64,000 nucleotides of DNA, from positions 332,888 to 396,887 of the forward strand of contig NZ_BSEX01000001.1 in NCBI RefSeq assembly GCF_027922045.1, in the 5' to 3' direction. Below the pieces are notes generated by a model. The model had not been told where the DNA came from, did no database searches, and worked only from the letters and a program-made list of their open reading frames with translations. Made by a program: the position numbers and the translations under genes. Source of the DNA: Microbacterium terregens. Its GTDB lineage: Bacteria; Pseudomonadota; Alphaproteobacteria; Sphingomonadales; Sphingomonadaceae. Shown in pieces: positions 18,922 to 26,865 of the stretch (position 1 is the stretch's first letter; each line of letters begins with the position of its first letter).

Positions 18922-19575
18922 ATGCCTCCAGCAGCCGCCGTCCCCTCCCCGTCCGTGCCCCGCAAGAAGAGCCGCAAGGCCTTCTGGCTGCGTCAGTTGC
19001 ACACCTGGCATTGGATGAGCTCGGCGCTCAGCCTGATCGGCCTGCTCCTGTTCGCCATCACGGGCTTCACGCTCAACCACGCCGCCGATATCGAGGGGAC
19101 GCCCACCGTCGCCTCCGGCCAAGCGACGCTGCCGGCCGATCTGCTGCCGCTCGTCCGCCCCGATGATCGCCCTGACGGCAAGCGCCCGCTTCCCGCCCCG
19201 GTCGCCGCCTGGATCGCCCGGACGCTGCCGCTGACGCCGCATGGCGAGGCGGAATGGTCCGCCGGCGAAGTGTACCTCGGCCTCCCCCGCCCCGGTGGCG
19301 ACGGCTGGGTCGCGATCGATCGCGAGACGGGCGCCGTCACCAGCGAGCGCACGGATCGCGGCTGGATCGCCTACCTCAACGACCTCCACAAGGGCCGCAA
19401 CGCCGGCACCGCCTGGAGCTGGTTCATCGACATCTTCGTCGGCGCCTGCGTCATCTTCTCCGTGACCGGCCTGTTCCTGCTCCAGCTCCACTCGGCCAAG
19501 CGCCGCAGCACCTGGCCGCTGGTCGGCCTCGGGCTGGTGATCCCGGCCCTGATCGCCGTCTTCCTGATCCACTGA
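18922..19575 (+). CDS. PepSY-associated membrane protein (first gene of the flavin/iron locus)
   Basis: A 217-residue inner-membrane protein. Transmembrane helices lie near residues 29-51 (the RQLHTWHWMSSALSLIGLLLFAITGFTLNHA segment), about 166-190 (WSWFIDIFVGACVIFSVTGLFLLQLHS) and the C-terminus. Paired His (LHTWHW, NHAADIE, LHKGRNAGT) suggest haem or metal ligation, as in PepSY_TM proteins of ferric reductases. The ATG at 18922 is preferred over a TTG at 18877. It starts a run of four same-strand genes (PepSY, DUF2271, DUF4198, ApbE). Expected role: carrying electrons across the membrane to the flavinylated partner. This is inference from family context. Confidence 0.78.
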   Translation: MPPAAAVPSPSVPRKKSRKAFWLRQLHTWHWMSSALSLIGLLLFAITGFTLNHAADIEGTPTVASGQATLPADLLPLVRPDDRPDGKRPLPAPVAAWIARTLPLTPHGEAEWSAGEVYLGLPRPGGDGWVAIDRETGAVTSERTDRGWIAYLNDLHKGRNAGTAWSWFIDIFVGACVIFSVTGLFLLQLHSAKRRSTWPLVGLGLVIPALIAVFLIH

Positions 19576-19597
19576 GACCCCCTGGGGAGCCTTGCCC

Positions 19598-20131
19598 ATG
19601 CACGTCCGCCACCATCTCGTGCTCACCGGCCTGCCGCTGGTCGCCGCCGCCGCTGGCATCGCGGCGCCCGCCCAGGCGCAGACGCTCGACCTGTCGATCA
19701 CCATCCCGCGCCTGTCGGTCGCCGAATATCACAAGCCCTATGTGGCGGTGTGGCTGGAGAAGGAGGGCGGCGGCGCCCGCACCCTGGCGGTCTGGTACGA
19801 CCATGACATGAAGAATGGCGAGGGCACCAAGTGGCTGCGCGACGTGCGCCAGTGGTGGCGCGCCTCCGGCCGCAGCATGTCCTTCCCCGCCGATGGCGTG
19901 ACCGGTGCCACCCGTGCGCCCGGCACCCACAAGCTCAGCTTCACCGCCGGCAAGGGCCCGCTCGGCCAGCTCGGCCCGGGCAAATACACGCTGGTGGTCG
20001 AGGCGGCGCGCGAAGTCGGCGGCCGCGAGCTGCTGCGCCTGCCCTTCGCCTGGCCGCCCGCCGGCGGCGGCACCGCTCGCGCCGCGGGGACCAGCGAATT
20101 GGGCGCGGTGACGCTCACCGTCCGCCACTGA
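19598..20131 (+). CDS. DUF2271 exported protein with ApbE flavinylation motif
   Basis: A 177-residue secreted protein (signal peptide to AQAQ, about residue 28) of the DUF2271 family. It carries DGVTGAT at residues 99-105, the D-x-x-[ST]-G-A-[ST] motif modified by ApbE transferases; Thr105 would be the FMN acceptor by analogy with NqrC/RnfG. DUF2271 proteins have been reported as flavinylated electron carriers paired with PepSY. ATG 19598, preceded by GGGGAGC, is favoured over TTG 19592. The apbE gene is two genes downstream. Confidence 0.8.
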   Translation: MHVRHHLVLTGLPLVAAAAGIAAPAQAQTLDLSITIPRLSVAEYHKPYVAVWLEKEGGGARTLAVWYDHDMKNGEGTKWLRDVRQWWRASGRSMSFPADGVTGATRAPGTHKLSFTAGKGPLGQLGPGKYTLVVEAAREVGGRELLRLPFAWPPAGGGTARAAGTSELGAVTLTVRH

Positions 20132-20154
20132 CACTTTTGGGAGGAACCGGAATC

Positions 20155-20997
20155 ATGTTTCGCAATCGCCTGCTTGCCGCCGCCACGGCCGTCGCCGTGC
20201 TGCTTCCCGCCGCTGCGGGCGCACACCGCCAGTGGATGCTGCCGTCGACCACCATCGTGTCGGGTGACGACGCTTGGGTGACGGTCGACGCCGCCATTTC
20301 GAACGACCTCTTCTATTTCGAGCATTTCCCGATGCGCACGCCGCCTGCCGTCACGCAGCCGGATGGCAGCGCGGGCAAGATCGAGAACTGGAACACCAGC
20401 CGCTACCGCAGCACCTTCGACGTCCATCTGACGCAGAAGGGCACGTACAAGATCGCCGCCGTGTCGGACGGGGTGATGGGCAGCTACAAGCTCAACGGCC
20501 AGGAACAGCGGCTGCCGCGCGGCCTCACCGCCGACAAGCTCGCCGCCGCCATCCCCGCGGGCGCGACCGACGTGCGCACCACTGCCAGCACCAGCCGCAA
20601 CGAGATCTTCGTGACCTCGGGCGCGCCCACCACCACCGTGTTCAAGACCACCGGCAAGGGCCTCGAGCTGGTGCCGGTGACGCACCCCAACGATCTCGTC
20701 TCGGGCGAGGCGGCGACCTTCCAGTTCCTGCTCGACGGCAAGCCCGCCGCCGGCCTTCCCGTCACGGCGATCCCGGGCGGCATCCGCTACCGCGACGCGC
20801 TCAAGCAGATGGACCTCAAGACCGGCACCGATGGCAAGGTCAGCATCACCTGGCCGGAGCCGGGCATGTACTGGCTGAACGTCTCCACCGGCGGCGGCCG
20901 CGGCGAAGCAAGCGCCGCGCAAGGGGCGGCTCCCAAGGCTGCACCGCCCGCCCGTCGCGCCGCCTATATCGCGACGCTCGAGGTGCTGGCGCCCTGA
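20155..20997 (+). CDS. DUF4198 periplasmic protein (NikM-like)
   Basis: A 280-residue exported protein of the DUF4198 family. Signal peptide: MFRNRLLAAATAVAVLLPAAAGA (cleavage before HRQWMLPS). The domain begins HRQWMLPSTTIVSGDDAWVTVDAAISNDLFYFEH, typical of metal-binding and carboxypeptidase-like regulatory folds associated with Ni/Co/Fe uptake. An AGGAGG-like site (GGGAGGAACC) precedes the ATG. It lies between DUF2271 and apbE in one operon; a role in binding the metal being reduced is inference. Confidence 0.75.
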   Translation: MFRNRLLAAATAVAVLLPAAAGAHRQWMLPSTTIVSGDDAWVTVDAAISNDLFYFEHFPMRTPPAVTQPDGSAGKIENWNTSRYRSTFDVHLTQKGTYKIAAVSDGVMGSYKLNGQEQRLPRGLTADKLAAAIPAGATDVRTTASTSRNEIFVTSGAPTTTVFKTTGKGLELVPVTHPNDLVSGEAATFQFLLDGKPAAGLPVTAIPGGIRYRDALKQMDLKTGTDGKVSITWPEPGMYWLNVSTGGGRGEASAAQGAAPKAAPPARRAAYIATLEVLAP

Positions 20998-21992
20998 CGC
21001 GCGCACGCATCGCCATCCCCTCGCTTCCGGGTCCGGCCGCCTTTGCGCGCCGCGACCCGGCCGCCGGCATCACGGCCGTTGCCGGCGAGACGATGGGCAC
21101 GAGTTGGTCGGCCAAGATCGTCGGCGGCGACCCGCAGGCGGCACGCGCGATCGCCGGCCGGGTGCTCGGTCAGGTCATCGCCGACATGAGCCACTGGGAG
21201 CCGGGCTCCGCGCTCTCCCGGCTCAACCGCGCACCGATCGGTAGCTGGCAACGCCTGCCCCCGGCGCTCGCCACCGTCCTCGCCAGCGCCTGGCGGGTGG
21301 CGGAGGCAAGCGATGGCGCGTTCGATCCGACCATCGGCGCCCTGGTGGACCTCTGGGGCTTCGGCCCCTCCGGACCGCGCACGTCCCCTCCCCCAGCCGA
21401 GGCGATCGAGGTGGCGCATGCGGCTGCCGGCCTCGGCGCGTTCGAGCTCGATCCGCTGCTGCTGCGCGCCCGCCGCTTGCGGGACGCGCGTCTCGACCTC
21501 TCCAGCATCGCCAAGGGCTATGCCGTCGACGCGCTTGCAGATGCCTTGGAGGCAGCCGGGCACCGCGACCTGCTGGTCGAGATCGGCGGCGAGTTCGTCG
21601 GCCGCGGCCTGCGCCCGGACGGCCAGCCCTGGTGGGTGGAGGTGGAGCCGCTGCCGGAAAGCAGCCTCCAGCCGCTGCGCATTGCGGCGCACGATGTCGC
21701 CATCGCCACCTCCGGCGACTATCGCCGCAGCTTTACCGCCGGCAGCCGCCGCTATGCCCATACGCTCGATCCGCGCACCGGCCGCCCGATCGTGCACGGC
21801 ACCGCCTCGGTGACGGTGCTCGCCGCCGACTGCATGCACGCGGACGCCTGGGCGACGGTGCTGACCGTCCTGCCGCCCGAGGAAGCGCGCAGCTGGGCAA
21901 CCGAGCACTCCCTCGCCGCCCGCATCATCGTACGGACCGAGCGGGATCTGGAGGAATGGCTCTCGCCCGCGCTTCAGGCGATGCTCGGCTAA
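20994..21992 (+). CDS. apbE: FAD:protein FMN transferase
   Basis: About 332 residues, the ApbE family that transfers FMN from FAD to a Ser/Thr of extracytoplasmic carriers. Motifs: GETMGTSWSAKIVGG (N-terminal strand), EASDGAFDPTIGALVDLWGFG, LDLSSIAKGYAVD, LLVEIGGEFVGRG and HTLDPRTGRPIVHG. No signal peptide or lipobox is seen, unlike many exported ApbE. The start is uncertain: the frame has no ATG, GTG or TTG between the upstream gene's end and the first motif, except ATG 21092, which would cut the motif. CTG at 20994, overlapping the DUF4198 stop as CTGA, fits translational coupling. The transferase call is firm. Confidence 0.85.
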   Translation: MTRARIAIPSLPGPAAFARRDPAAGITAVAGETMGTSWSAKIVGGDPQAARAIAGRVLGQVIADMSHWEPGSALSRLNRAPIGSWQRLPPALATVLASAWRVAEASDGAFDPTIGALVDLWGFGPSGPRTSPPPAEAIEVAHAAAGLGAFELDPLLLRARRLRDARLDLSSIAKGYAVDALADALEAAGHRDLLVEIGGEFVGRGLRPDGQPWWVEVEPLPESSLQPLRIAAHDVAIATSGDYRRSFTAGSRRYAHTLDPRTGRPIVHGTASVTVLAADCMHADAWATVLTVLPPEEARSWATEHSLAARIIVRTERDLEEWLSPALQAMLG

Positions 21993-22002
21993 GCCCGGTT
22001 CG

Positions 22003-22167
22003 TCAGCGCCGCTGGACCCGCATCGCCCAGCCGACCGCGATCACCGGCACCGCCAGCGCGATCCACGACAGCACGTCGCGCACGCCATCGCCGGTCAGCG
22101 CGCTCACCAGCCCCACTACTGACAGGAGCGCGATCAGCGTCGGCAGCGCAAAGGTAGACCGGATCAT
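22003..22167 (-). CDS. Two-helix mini-membrane protein coupled to PepSY gene
   Basis: A 54-residue protein (MIRSTFALPTLIALLSVVGL...) with two predicted membrane helices (about 8-23 and 33-50) and a basic C-terminus (RVQRR). Its ATG overlaps the stop of the upstream PepSY gene by four bases (ATGA), strong evidence for coupled translation. It may be a small subunit or assembly factor of the PepSY reductase. I know no named family. Confidence 0.7.
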   Translation of the reverse strand: MIRSTFALPTLIALLSVVGLVSALTGDGVRDVLSWIALAVPVIAVGWAMRVQRR

Positions 22168-23330
22168 TCCGCCGGCACCCACTCCCCGCCGCTCTCCACC
22201 TCGCGCACCCGCGCCCGCAGCGGCGTGCGCCGCTTGCCGAGCCACAGGTATAGCCCCGATCCCAGGATCAGGATCGTGAAGAGGTCCAGCACCGCCCACA
22301 GGATCTTGAGCGGCAGCGCGCCATAGTCGCCGAAGTGCAGCGGCTGCGGCAGCAGCAGTGCCTGGCCATACCAGGGCAACGGCCGCACGTCCGTCAGCCG
22401 GCCGGTCTCCGCATCGATCAGCGCCGGCGTCAGCAGCCGCTCGGTGAGCGGCGTGTCGCCCTGCAGGAACACGGCATAATGATGCCGGCTGCTGAAGCTG
22501 CCGCCCGGGAAGGCGATGAACTGCGGGTTGCTGCCCGGCCGCGCCCGCCGCGCCTCCGCCATCGCCCGGTCGAGCGAGCCGTAGCGCGTCACCGGCAGCG
22601 CCGGCCGCCCCGCATAGGCCCGCGTCATCTCAGCAAGCTCGTTCGCTTGCCACATCTGCATGATCGGCGTCGCCAGCGCGTTGATGACGCCGGTCAGCCC
22701 CACCACCAGCATCCAGGCGAGCGCCACGATGCCGAGCAGATTGTGCGTATCCAGCCACTTGAGCCGCCGGCTGCGCGACGTCCGCAGCGTCCCGAAGTCG
22801 AGTTTGCGCATGAACGGCGCATAAAGGACCACGCCCGACACGATCGAGGCGACGAAGACGACGCCCATCGCCCCCAGGAACAGCATCCCCGGCAGCCCCA
22901 GGAACATGTCGGTGTGCAGCTGGAGCAGGAAGTGCATCACGCCCTCTTCCGACGCGATTTCCGCAAGCTCCCCGGTCGTCCGGTTGTAGATCTGCATCGT
23001 CATCTCGGCCGCGGGCGCATCGGGCCGCGGGCCGGTGGTGATGGTCATCTGCGGCCGATCGTTGTCGAAGGCCATGAACAGCGGCACTTCGCCCGGGCGC
23101 GCGGCCAGCGCCTTGGCCAGCATGGTGTCGAGCGGCAGCAGCCCCGGCCCCTCGCCCGACGAACCCTGCCCCGTCATGCCCGCGGCCACGTCGTCGCCGC
23201 TCAGCCGGTCGATCTCGTCATGGAAGATCAGCGGCAGGCCGGTCACGCACAGCATCAGCAGGAATGCCGTGCAGACGATGCTGGTCCATTTGTGCACCAG
23301 GTACCAGGCGCGGACGGTCGCCCGCGTCAC
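22164..23330 (-). CDS. PepSY-domain membrane protein, ferric-reductase-like (FoxB/PiuB type)
   Basis: A 388-residue inner-membrane PepSY_TM protein with about four helices: residues 12-33 (VHKWTSIVCTAFLLMLCVTGLPL), about 150-172, about 200-222, and about 340-362. His13 near the first helix and others (HFLLQLHTDMFLG, DTHNLLG) are candidate haem ligands, as in FoxB/PiuB reductases of siderophore iron. A periplasmic PepSY region lies between helices. It overlaps the 54-residue gene and follows a palindromic operator. It probably reduces ferri-siderophore or feeds electrons to a flavinylated partner. Confidence 0.82.
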   Translation of the reverse strand: MTRATVRAWYLVHKWTSIVCTAFLLMLCVTGLPLIFHDEIDRLSGDDVAAGMTGQGSSGEGPGLLPLDTMLAKALAARPGEVPLFMAFDNDRPQMTITTGPRPDAPAAEMTMQIYNRTTGELAEIASEEGVMHFLLQLHTDMFLGLPGMLFLGAMGVVFVASIVSGVVLYAPFMRKLDFGTLRTSRSRRLKWLDTHNLLGIVALAWMLVVGLTGVINALATPIMQMWQANELAEMTRAYAGRPALPVTRYGSLDRAMAEARRARPGSNPQFIAFPGGSFSSRHHYAVFLQGDTPLTERLLTPALIDAETGRLTDVRPLPWYGQALLLPQPLHFGDYGALPLKILWAVLDLFTILILGSGLYLWLGKRRTPLRARVREVESGGEWVPAE

Positions 23331-23385
23331 GGTCGCAGCTCCGAATAGTCTCTCGCCGGCATGGCGCGGGCATAGGGCAGGCAGA

Positions 23386-23406
23386 AGTTGCGAACAAGTC
23401 GCAACT
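23386..23406 (-). promoter_or_regulatory. Perfect 7-7-7 palindrome upstream of the PepSY gene
   Basis: Arms AGTTGCG and CGCAACT flank AACAAGT. The site lies 56 bases upstream of the PepSY start (23330) and just past the PiuC gene's stop (23412), so it is most likely an operator for the PepSY gene. The TTGCGA...TCGCAA pattern recurs as TTGCGA near the siderophore receptor start, which suggests a shared iron regulator such as Fur. Confidence 0.55.
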
Positions 23407-23411
23407 GGTGT

Positions 23412-24095
23412 TCAGACCTCGGCCCAACGCCGCAGCAGGTTGTGATAGACGCCGGTCAGCTCGATCACCGAGCGATCGGCGTGCCCCAGTTCGCCGGCGA
23501 GCCGCTGCACCGACTGGTCGAGCTCGAACAGGATCCGGCGCTCGCCGTCGTCGCGCACCATCGACTGCATCCAGAAGAAGGACGCGACCCGCCGCCCCCG
23601 CGTGACCGGCTCCACGCGGTGCAGGCTGGAGGCGGGATAGAGGATCATGTGCCCGGCCGGCAGCTTGACGCTCTGCACGCCGAACTGCCCCTCGATCACC
23701 AGCTCGCCGCCGTCGTACGCATCCGGATCTTCCAGGAACAGCGTCGCGGAAAGATCGCTGCGGATGCGGAAGTCCGTCCCGCGCTGAATGCGCACGGCGT
23801 TGTCAACATGCGCGCCGAAGGTCTGGCCGACGCCATAGCGGTTGAACAGCGGCGGAAACACCCTGGCCGGCAGCGCCGCCGCCACGAACAGCGGCGTGCG
23901 ACCCAGCGCGTCCAGGATCATGCCTCCCGCTTCCTTCGCCGCCGCCGACGCCTCCGGCAGCTGCTCGTTGCGCTTGGCGAGCGCGGACTGATGGCCGGAG
24001 GTGACGTTGCCGTCGACCCATTCGGCCGCGTCGATGATCGCCCGCAGTCGCCGGACGGCAGCGGCCTCGAGCACCTCGGGAATGGCGATCAGCAT
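23412..24095 (-). CDS. piuC: Fe(II)/2-oxoglutarate PKHD-type dioxygenase (PiuC/YbiX)
   Basis: A 227-residue PKHD-type hydroxylase. The double-stranded beta-helix iron ligands are His96 and Asp98 (GAHVDNAV) and His159 (SSLHRVEPV), with Arg169 ([10 protein letters not shown]) for 2-oxoglutarate. It is the usual partner of Fiu/PiuA-type siderophore receptors; its substrate is unknown. The start MLIAIPEV at 24095 is used, as the upstream seven residues are not conserved-like. It is encoded 55 bases beyond the stop of the receptor gene on the same strand. Confidence 0.9.
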   Translation of the reverse strand: MLIAIPEVLEAAAVRRLRAIIDAAEWVDGNVTSGHQSALAKRNEQLPEASAAAKEAGGMILDALGRTPLFVAAALPARVFPPLFNRYGVGQTFGAHVDNAVRIQRGTDFRIRSDLSATLFLEDPDAYDGGELVIEGQFGVQSVKLPAGHMILYPASSLHRVEPVTRGRRVASFFWMQSMVRDDGERRILFELDQSVQRLAGELGHADRSVIELTGVYHNLLRRWAEV

Positions 24096-24150
24096 CGGTG
24101 GCGTCCTTGTTCCCAAGGTCGCGGCGCAGAGGCCGCGGCCCTGTCCTGGC

Positions 24151-26532
24151 TTACATGCGGTAGCTGAGCGTCAGCACCGCCGACCGCGCTTCACCCGGCG
24201 TCGCCCAGCCCACGCCTGTCGACGCGTTGCTGCGCACGCGCGTGTAATATTCCGTGTCGCCCACGTTCTTCACGTTCAGCTGCGCGGAGAAGTTCGGCGT
24301 GAAGTCGTACGCCAGATAGGCATTGTGCACGAGGTAGTCGTCGACCTTGTACAGCACGGTGGCCGGGGTCGGCGTGCTGTTGCTGAGGTAGAAGCTGCCC
24401 TGGTAGGTCAGCCCATAGCCCAGCTGCAGCCCGAACGGCAGGCGATAGGTGGTGAACAGGCTGCCGGAATGCTCGGGCGTGTTGGGGAGCGGATTGCCCC
24501 GCTGCGGGTCGATCGTGCCGGGAGGCGAGTTGCGGGCGATGCTGCGCAGCACCTCGCTGTCCAGATAGGTGTAGTTGGCCGTGATCGTCCACGCAGGCGT
24601 GATCCGCCCGACCGCGCCCAGCGCGATCCCGTCGACGCGGGACTTGCCGTCCAGCTGCTGCTCCGGAATGATCGGATCACCCGTGGCCACCTTGTACTGG
24701 TCACGCTCGTTGCGGAACACCGCCGCGGTCAGCAGCAGCCGCCCGTCCGACAGCTCCGCCTTGGCGCCGATCTCGTAGTTCTTGGCGCTTTCCGGCTTCA
24801 CGTTGCAGGTGGCTTCGGTGCACGAGCCGTTGACCGAGGTCTTCGACGGCGTCTCCGAATTGCCATAGGCGGCATAGAGGCTGACGGCCTCGACCGGCTT
24901 GTAGACCGCGCCGATGCGATACGAGAACAAATTGTCCTTGTTGTCGAGGCGCGGGCCCGGCGTGACCGTGCCCAGCGGCACCGCACCGGTGCTCGTCGCC
25001 TGCACGACGTCGCTGCGGTTCCAGCCCTTGTTGTGCTCGTAGCGGACGCCGCCGTTGATCTCGAAATGATCCGAGAACTTGATCGCGTCGAAGAAGTAGG
25101 CGGCGTAGTTCTCCAGGACGCCGGTCTGGCGCGCGCTGGGGATGAAGTTCACCGGCCCGTCGTAGACGTTGTTGCCATAGGTGAAGCCGGCGGGCCCGGT
25201 CACCACGTCGTTGGGATTGCCGATCGACATCAGCGGCAGGCTGGTGAATGGCGTCGATCCGTCCGGATTGCGCAGCGAATTGCCGCTCGACAGGAAGAAC
25301 TTCTCCCAGCTCGCCGCCGCACCCAGGGTGATGGTGTGCTCGATGCCCCCGGTGTCCACCACCGCGCGCAGGTCGGTCTGGTTGAACGCCAGCTGGTTGC
25401 GGGTGTCGCGCGTGTTTCCACGCGGGCCCGACGGCAGGTAGAAGCCCGCCGGGGTGGTCGCCGGGCACGCAGCGCCCGTCGCCAGCAAGCCGGAGGCCAG
25501 GCAGAACGTCCCCAGCGGCGGATCGACCAGCGTGAACTGGCGCACGTCCTGCCAGCGGGTCAGGTTGCGGATGCTCACCCGGTCGCTGAACTCGTGCTCG
25601 AAGGTCGCGGTGAACTGGTCGACGTTGCTTTCCTGCGTGTCGATGTTGCGGAAGCCGTAATAGCTGCTGCGGTCGACGCCGGGCAGCGGCCCGTCGTTCG
25701 TCGCGTTGATGTAGTAGGGGACGCCGTACTGCGGGATGTTCTCGTCCTCCTGATGGAGGTATTGGAAGGTCAGCCGCGTCGGCCCCTCGATCCCGATCGT
25801 CACCGACGGCGCCAGGCCCCAGCGGCGGTAGTTCTCCACGTCGCGGCCGGGGACGTCGTTCTTGTGCGCCATCGCGTTCAGCCGCACCGCCACCAGGTCG
25901 CTGACCCGGACGTTGGTGTCCACGGTGCCGCGATAATAGTCGTCCGTGCCGATGCCGCCGGTCACCACCGTGCGGTCGATCGCCAGTGGGCGCTTGGTCA
26001 CCAGGTTGATCGATCCGCCGACCGAACCCGATCCGGCATAGACCGAGTTCGCGCCGTTCACGACCTCCAGCTGTTCCAGGTTGAACGAGTCCGTGCGGGT
26101 ATATTGCGCGCTGTCGCGCACGCCGTCCTGGGTGATGTCGCTGTTGGCCGAATAGCCGCGCAGGTTGATCGCGTCGCCAAAACCGGCACCGCCCTCGCCC
26201 GCGCCAAAGGTGATGCCCGGCACCGTCGTCAGCACGTCGCGCAGCGTCAGCAGGTTCTGCTGCTCGATGGTCTCGTTGGTGATCACCGTCACGGTCTGCG
26301 GCATGTCGCGGACCTTGCGGGTGTTCTTCGGGCTCTCCTGGCGCGGCGAATAGACTTCGCCGGTCACCACCACCTCGTCGGTGCGCAGGATCTGGTCGTC
26401 CGGCTCGGTCACGCCATGCTTCGCGACGGGATCCGCGGGAGCGGCGGCAGCCGGGCTGGAGGCGATGAAGCCGACGCAGGAAAGCGCCAGGAAGGTGGCG
26501 CCGGGTGTCCGGGCAGCGATGCGCTGTTTCAA
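24151..26532 (-). CDS. TonB-dependent siderophore (Fiu/catecholate-type) receptor
   Basis: A 793-residue receptor with signal peptide ([19 protein letters not shown]..., cleavage near AAAA). The plug domain shows [67 protein letters not shown] and [11 protein letters not shown]. The C-terminal strand ends LTLSYRM. This signature is that of TIGR01783-type siderophore receptors such as Fiu/PiuA. TTG 26532 with GGGGGGAAA upstream starts the signal peptide; no ATG fits. With PiuC, it forms the uptake half of the iron locus. Confidence 0.9.
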   Translation of the reverse strand: MKQRIAARTPGATFLALSCVGFIASSPAAAAPADPVAKHGVTEPDDQILRTDEVVVTGEVYSPRQESPKNTRKVRDMPQTVTVITNETIEQQNLLTLRDVLTTVPGITFGAGEGGAGFGDAINLRGYSANSDITQDGVRDSAQYTRTDSFNLEQLEVVNGANSVYAGSGSVGGSINLVTKRPLAIDRTVVTGGIGTDDYYRGTVDTNVRVSDLVAVRLNAMAHKNDVPGRDVENYRRWGLAPSVTIGIEGPTRLTFQYLHQEDENIPQYGVPYYINATNDGPLPGVDRSSYYGFRNIDTQESNVDQFTATFEHEFSDRVSIRNLTRWQDVRQFTLVDPPLGTFCLASGLLATGAACPATTPAGFYLPSGPRGNTRDTRNQLAFNQTDLRAVVDTGGIEHTITLGAAASWEKFFLSSGNSLRNPDGSTPFTSLPLMSIGNPNDVVTGPAGFTYGNNVYDGPVNFIPSARQTGVLENYAAYFFDAIKFSDHFEINGGVRYEHNKGWNRSDVVQATSTGAVPLGTVTPGPRLDNKDNLFSYRIGAVYKPVEAVSLYAAYGNSETPSKTSVNGSCTEATCNVKPESAKNYEIGAKAELSDGRLLLTAAVFRNERDQYKVATGDPIIPEQQLDGKSRVDGIALGAVGRITPAWTITANYTYLDSEVLRSIARNSPPGTIDPQRGNPLPNTPEHSGSLFTTYRLPFGLQLGYGLTYQGSFYLSNSTPTPATVLYKVDDYLVHNAYLAYDFTPNFSAQLNVKNVGDTEYYTRVRSNASTGVGWATPGEARSAVLTLSYRM

Positions 26533-26562
26533 GAAGTTTCCCCCCAATGCAGTTGCAGCACT

Positions 26563-26600
26563 GCTATTGCGAGGAGTTTGCAGAGTCAACGCTATTGCGA
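26563..26600 (-). repeat. Two direct GCTATTGCGA repeats in the receptor promoter
   Basis: The 10-mer GCTATTGCGA occurs at 26563-26572 and 26591-26600, 28 bases apart, just upstream of the receptor start. The second copy continues into CTGACTATCA, giving a Fur-like partial dyad. TTGCGA half-sites also occur in the palindrome at 23386. These are candidate iron-regulator half-sites. Confidence 0.4.
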
Positions 26601-26607
26601 CTGACTA

Positions 26608-26865
26608 TCAGCTTTGTATCAAGATGTCGCTGAGCAGCCAGGAGCGCAGCGCACTGGCGAGGTTGGGCGGATCGTTAGACTGGATGCGGGCGGCGTCGAT
26701 GGCCGCGATCAGCGCGTTGAGCGGCAGCGCACGCGCCGCCGCGGCTCGCTCCAGCGTCTGCCAGAACAGCGGCTCCAGGCTGATGGAGGTCTGGTGCCCG
26801 GCGATCGTCACCGATCGCTTCACCGGCCCGGCGAAGCCGCCCGCCGGCGGCTCCACATCCTTCAC
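26608..26865 (-). CDS. Ribbon-helix-helix domain protein
   Basis: An 85-residue protein of the RHH_4 family. [42 protein letters not shown] gives a strand followed by two helices, the DNA-binding fold common in small transcription factors. GTG start overlaps the cobT stop (GTGA), so it is coupled to cobT. It may regulate the neighbouring receptor or its own operon; no evidence beyond location. Confidence 0.78.
   Translation of the reverse strand: MKDVEPPAGGFAGPVKRSVTIAGHQTSISLEPLFWQTLERAAAARALPLNALIAAIDAARIQSNDPPNLASALRSWLLSDILIQS

Noticed and set aside
24001..26604. An 867-codon plus-strand frame opposite the siderophore receptor
   Set aside because: Antisense shadow of a clear TonB receptor; no motif or ribosome site.
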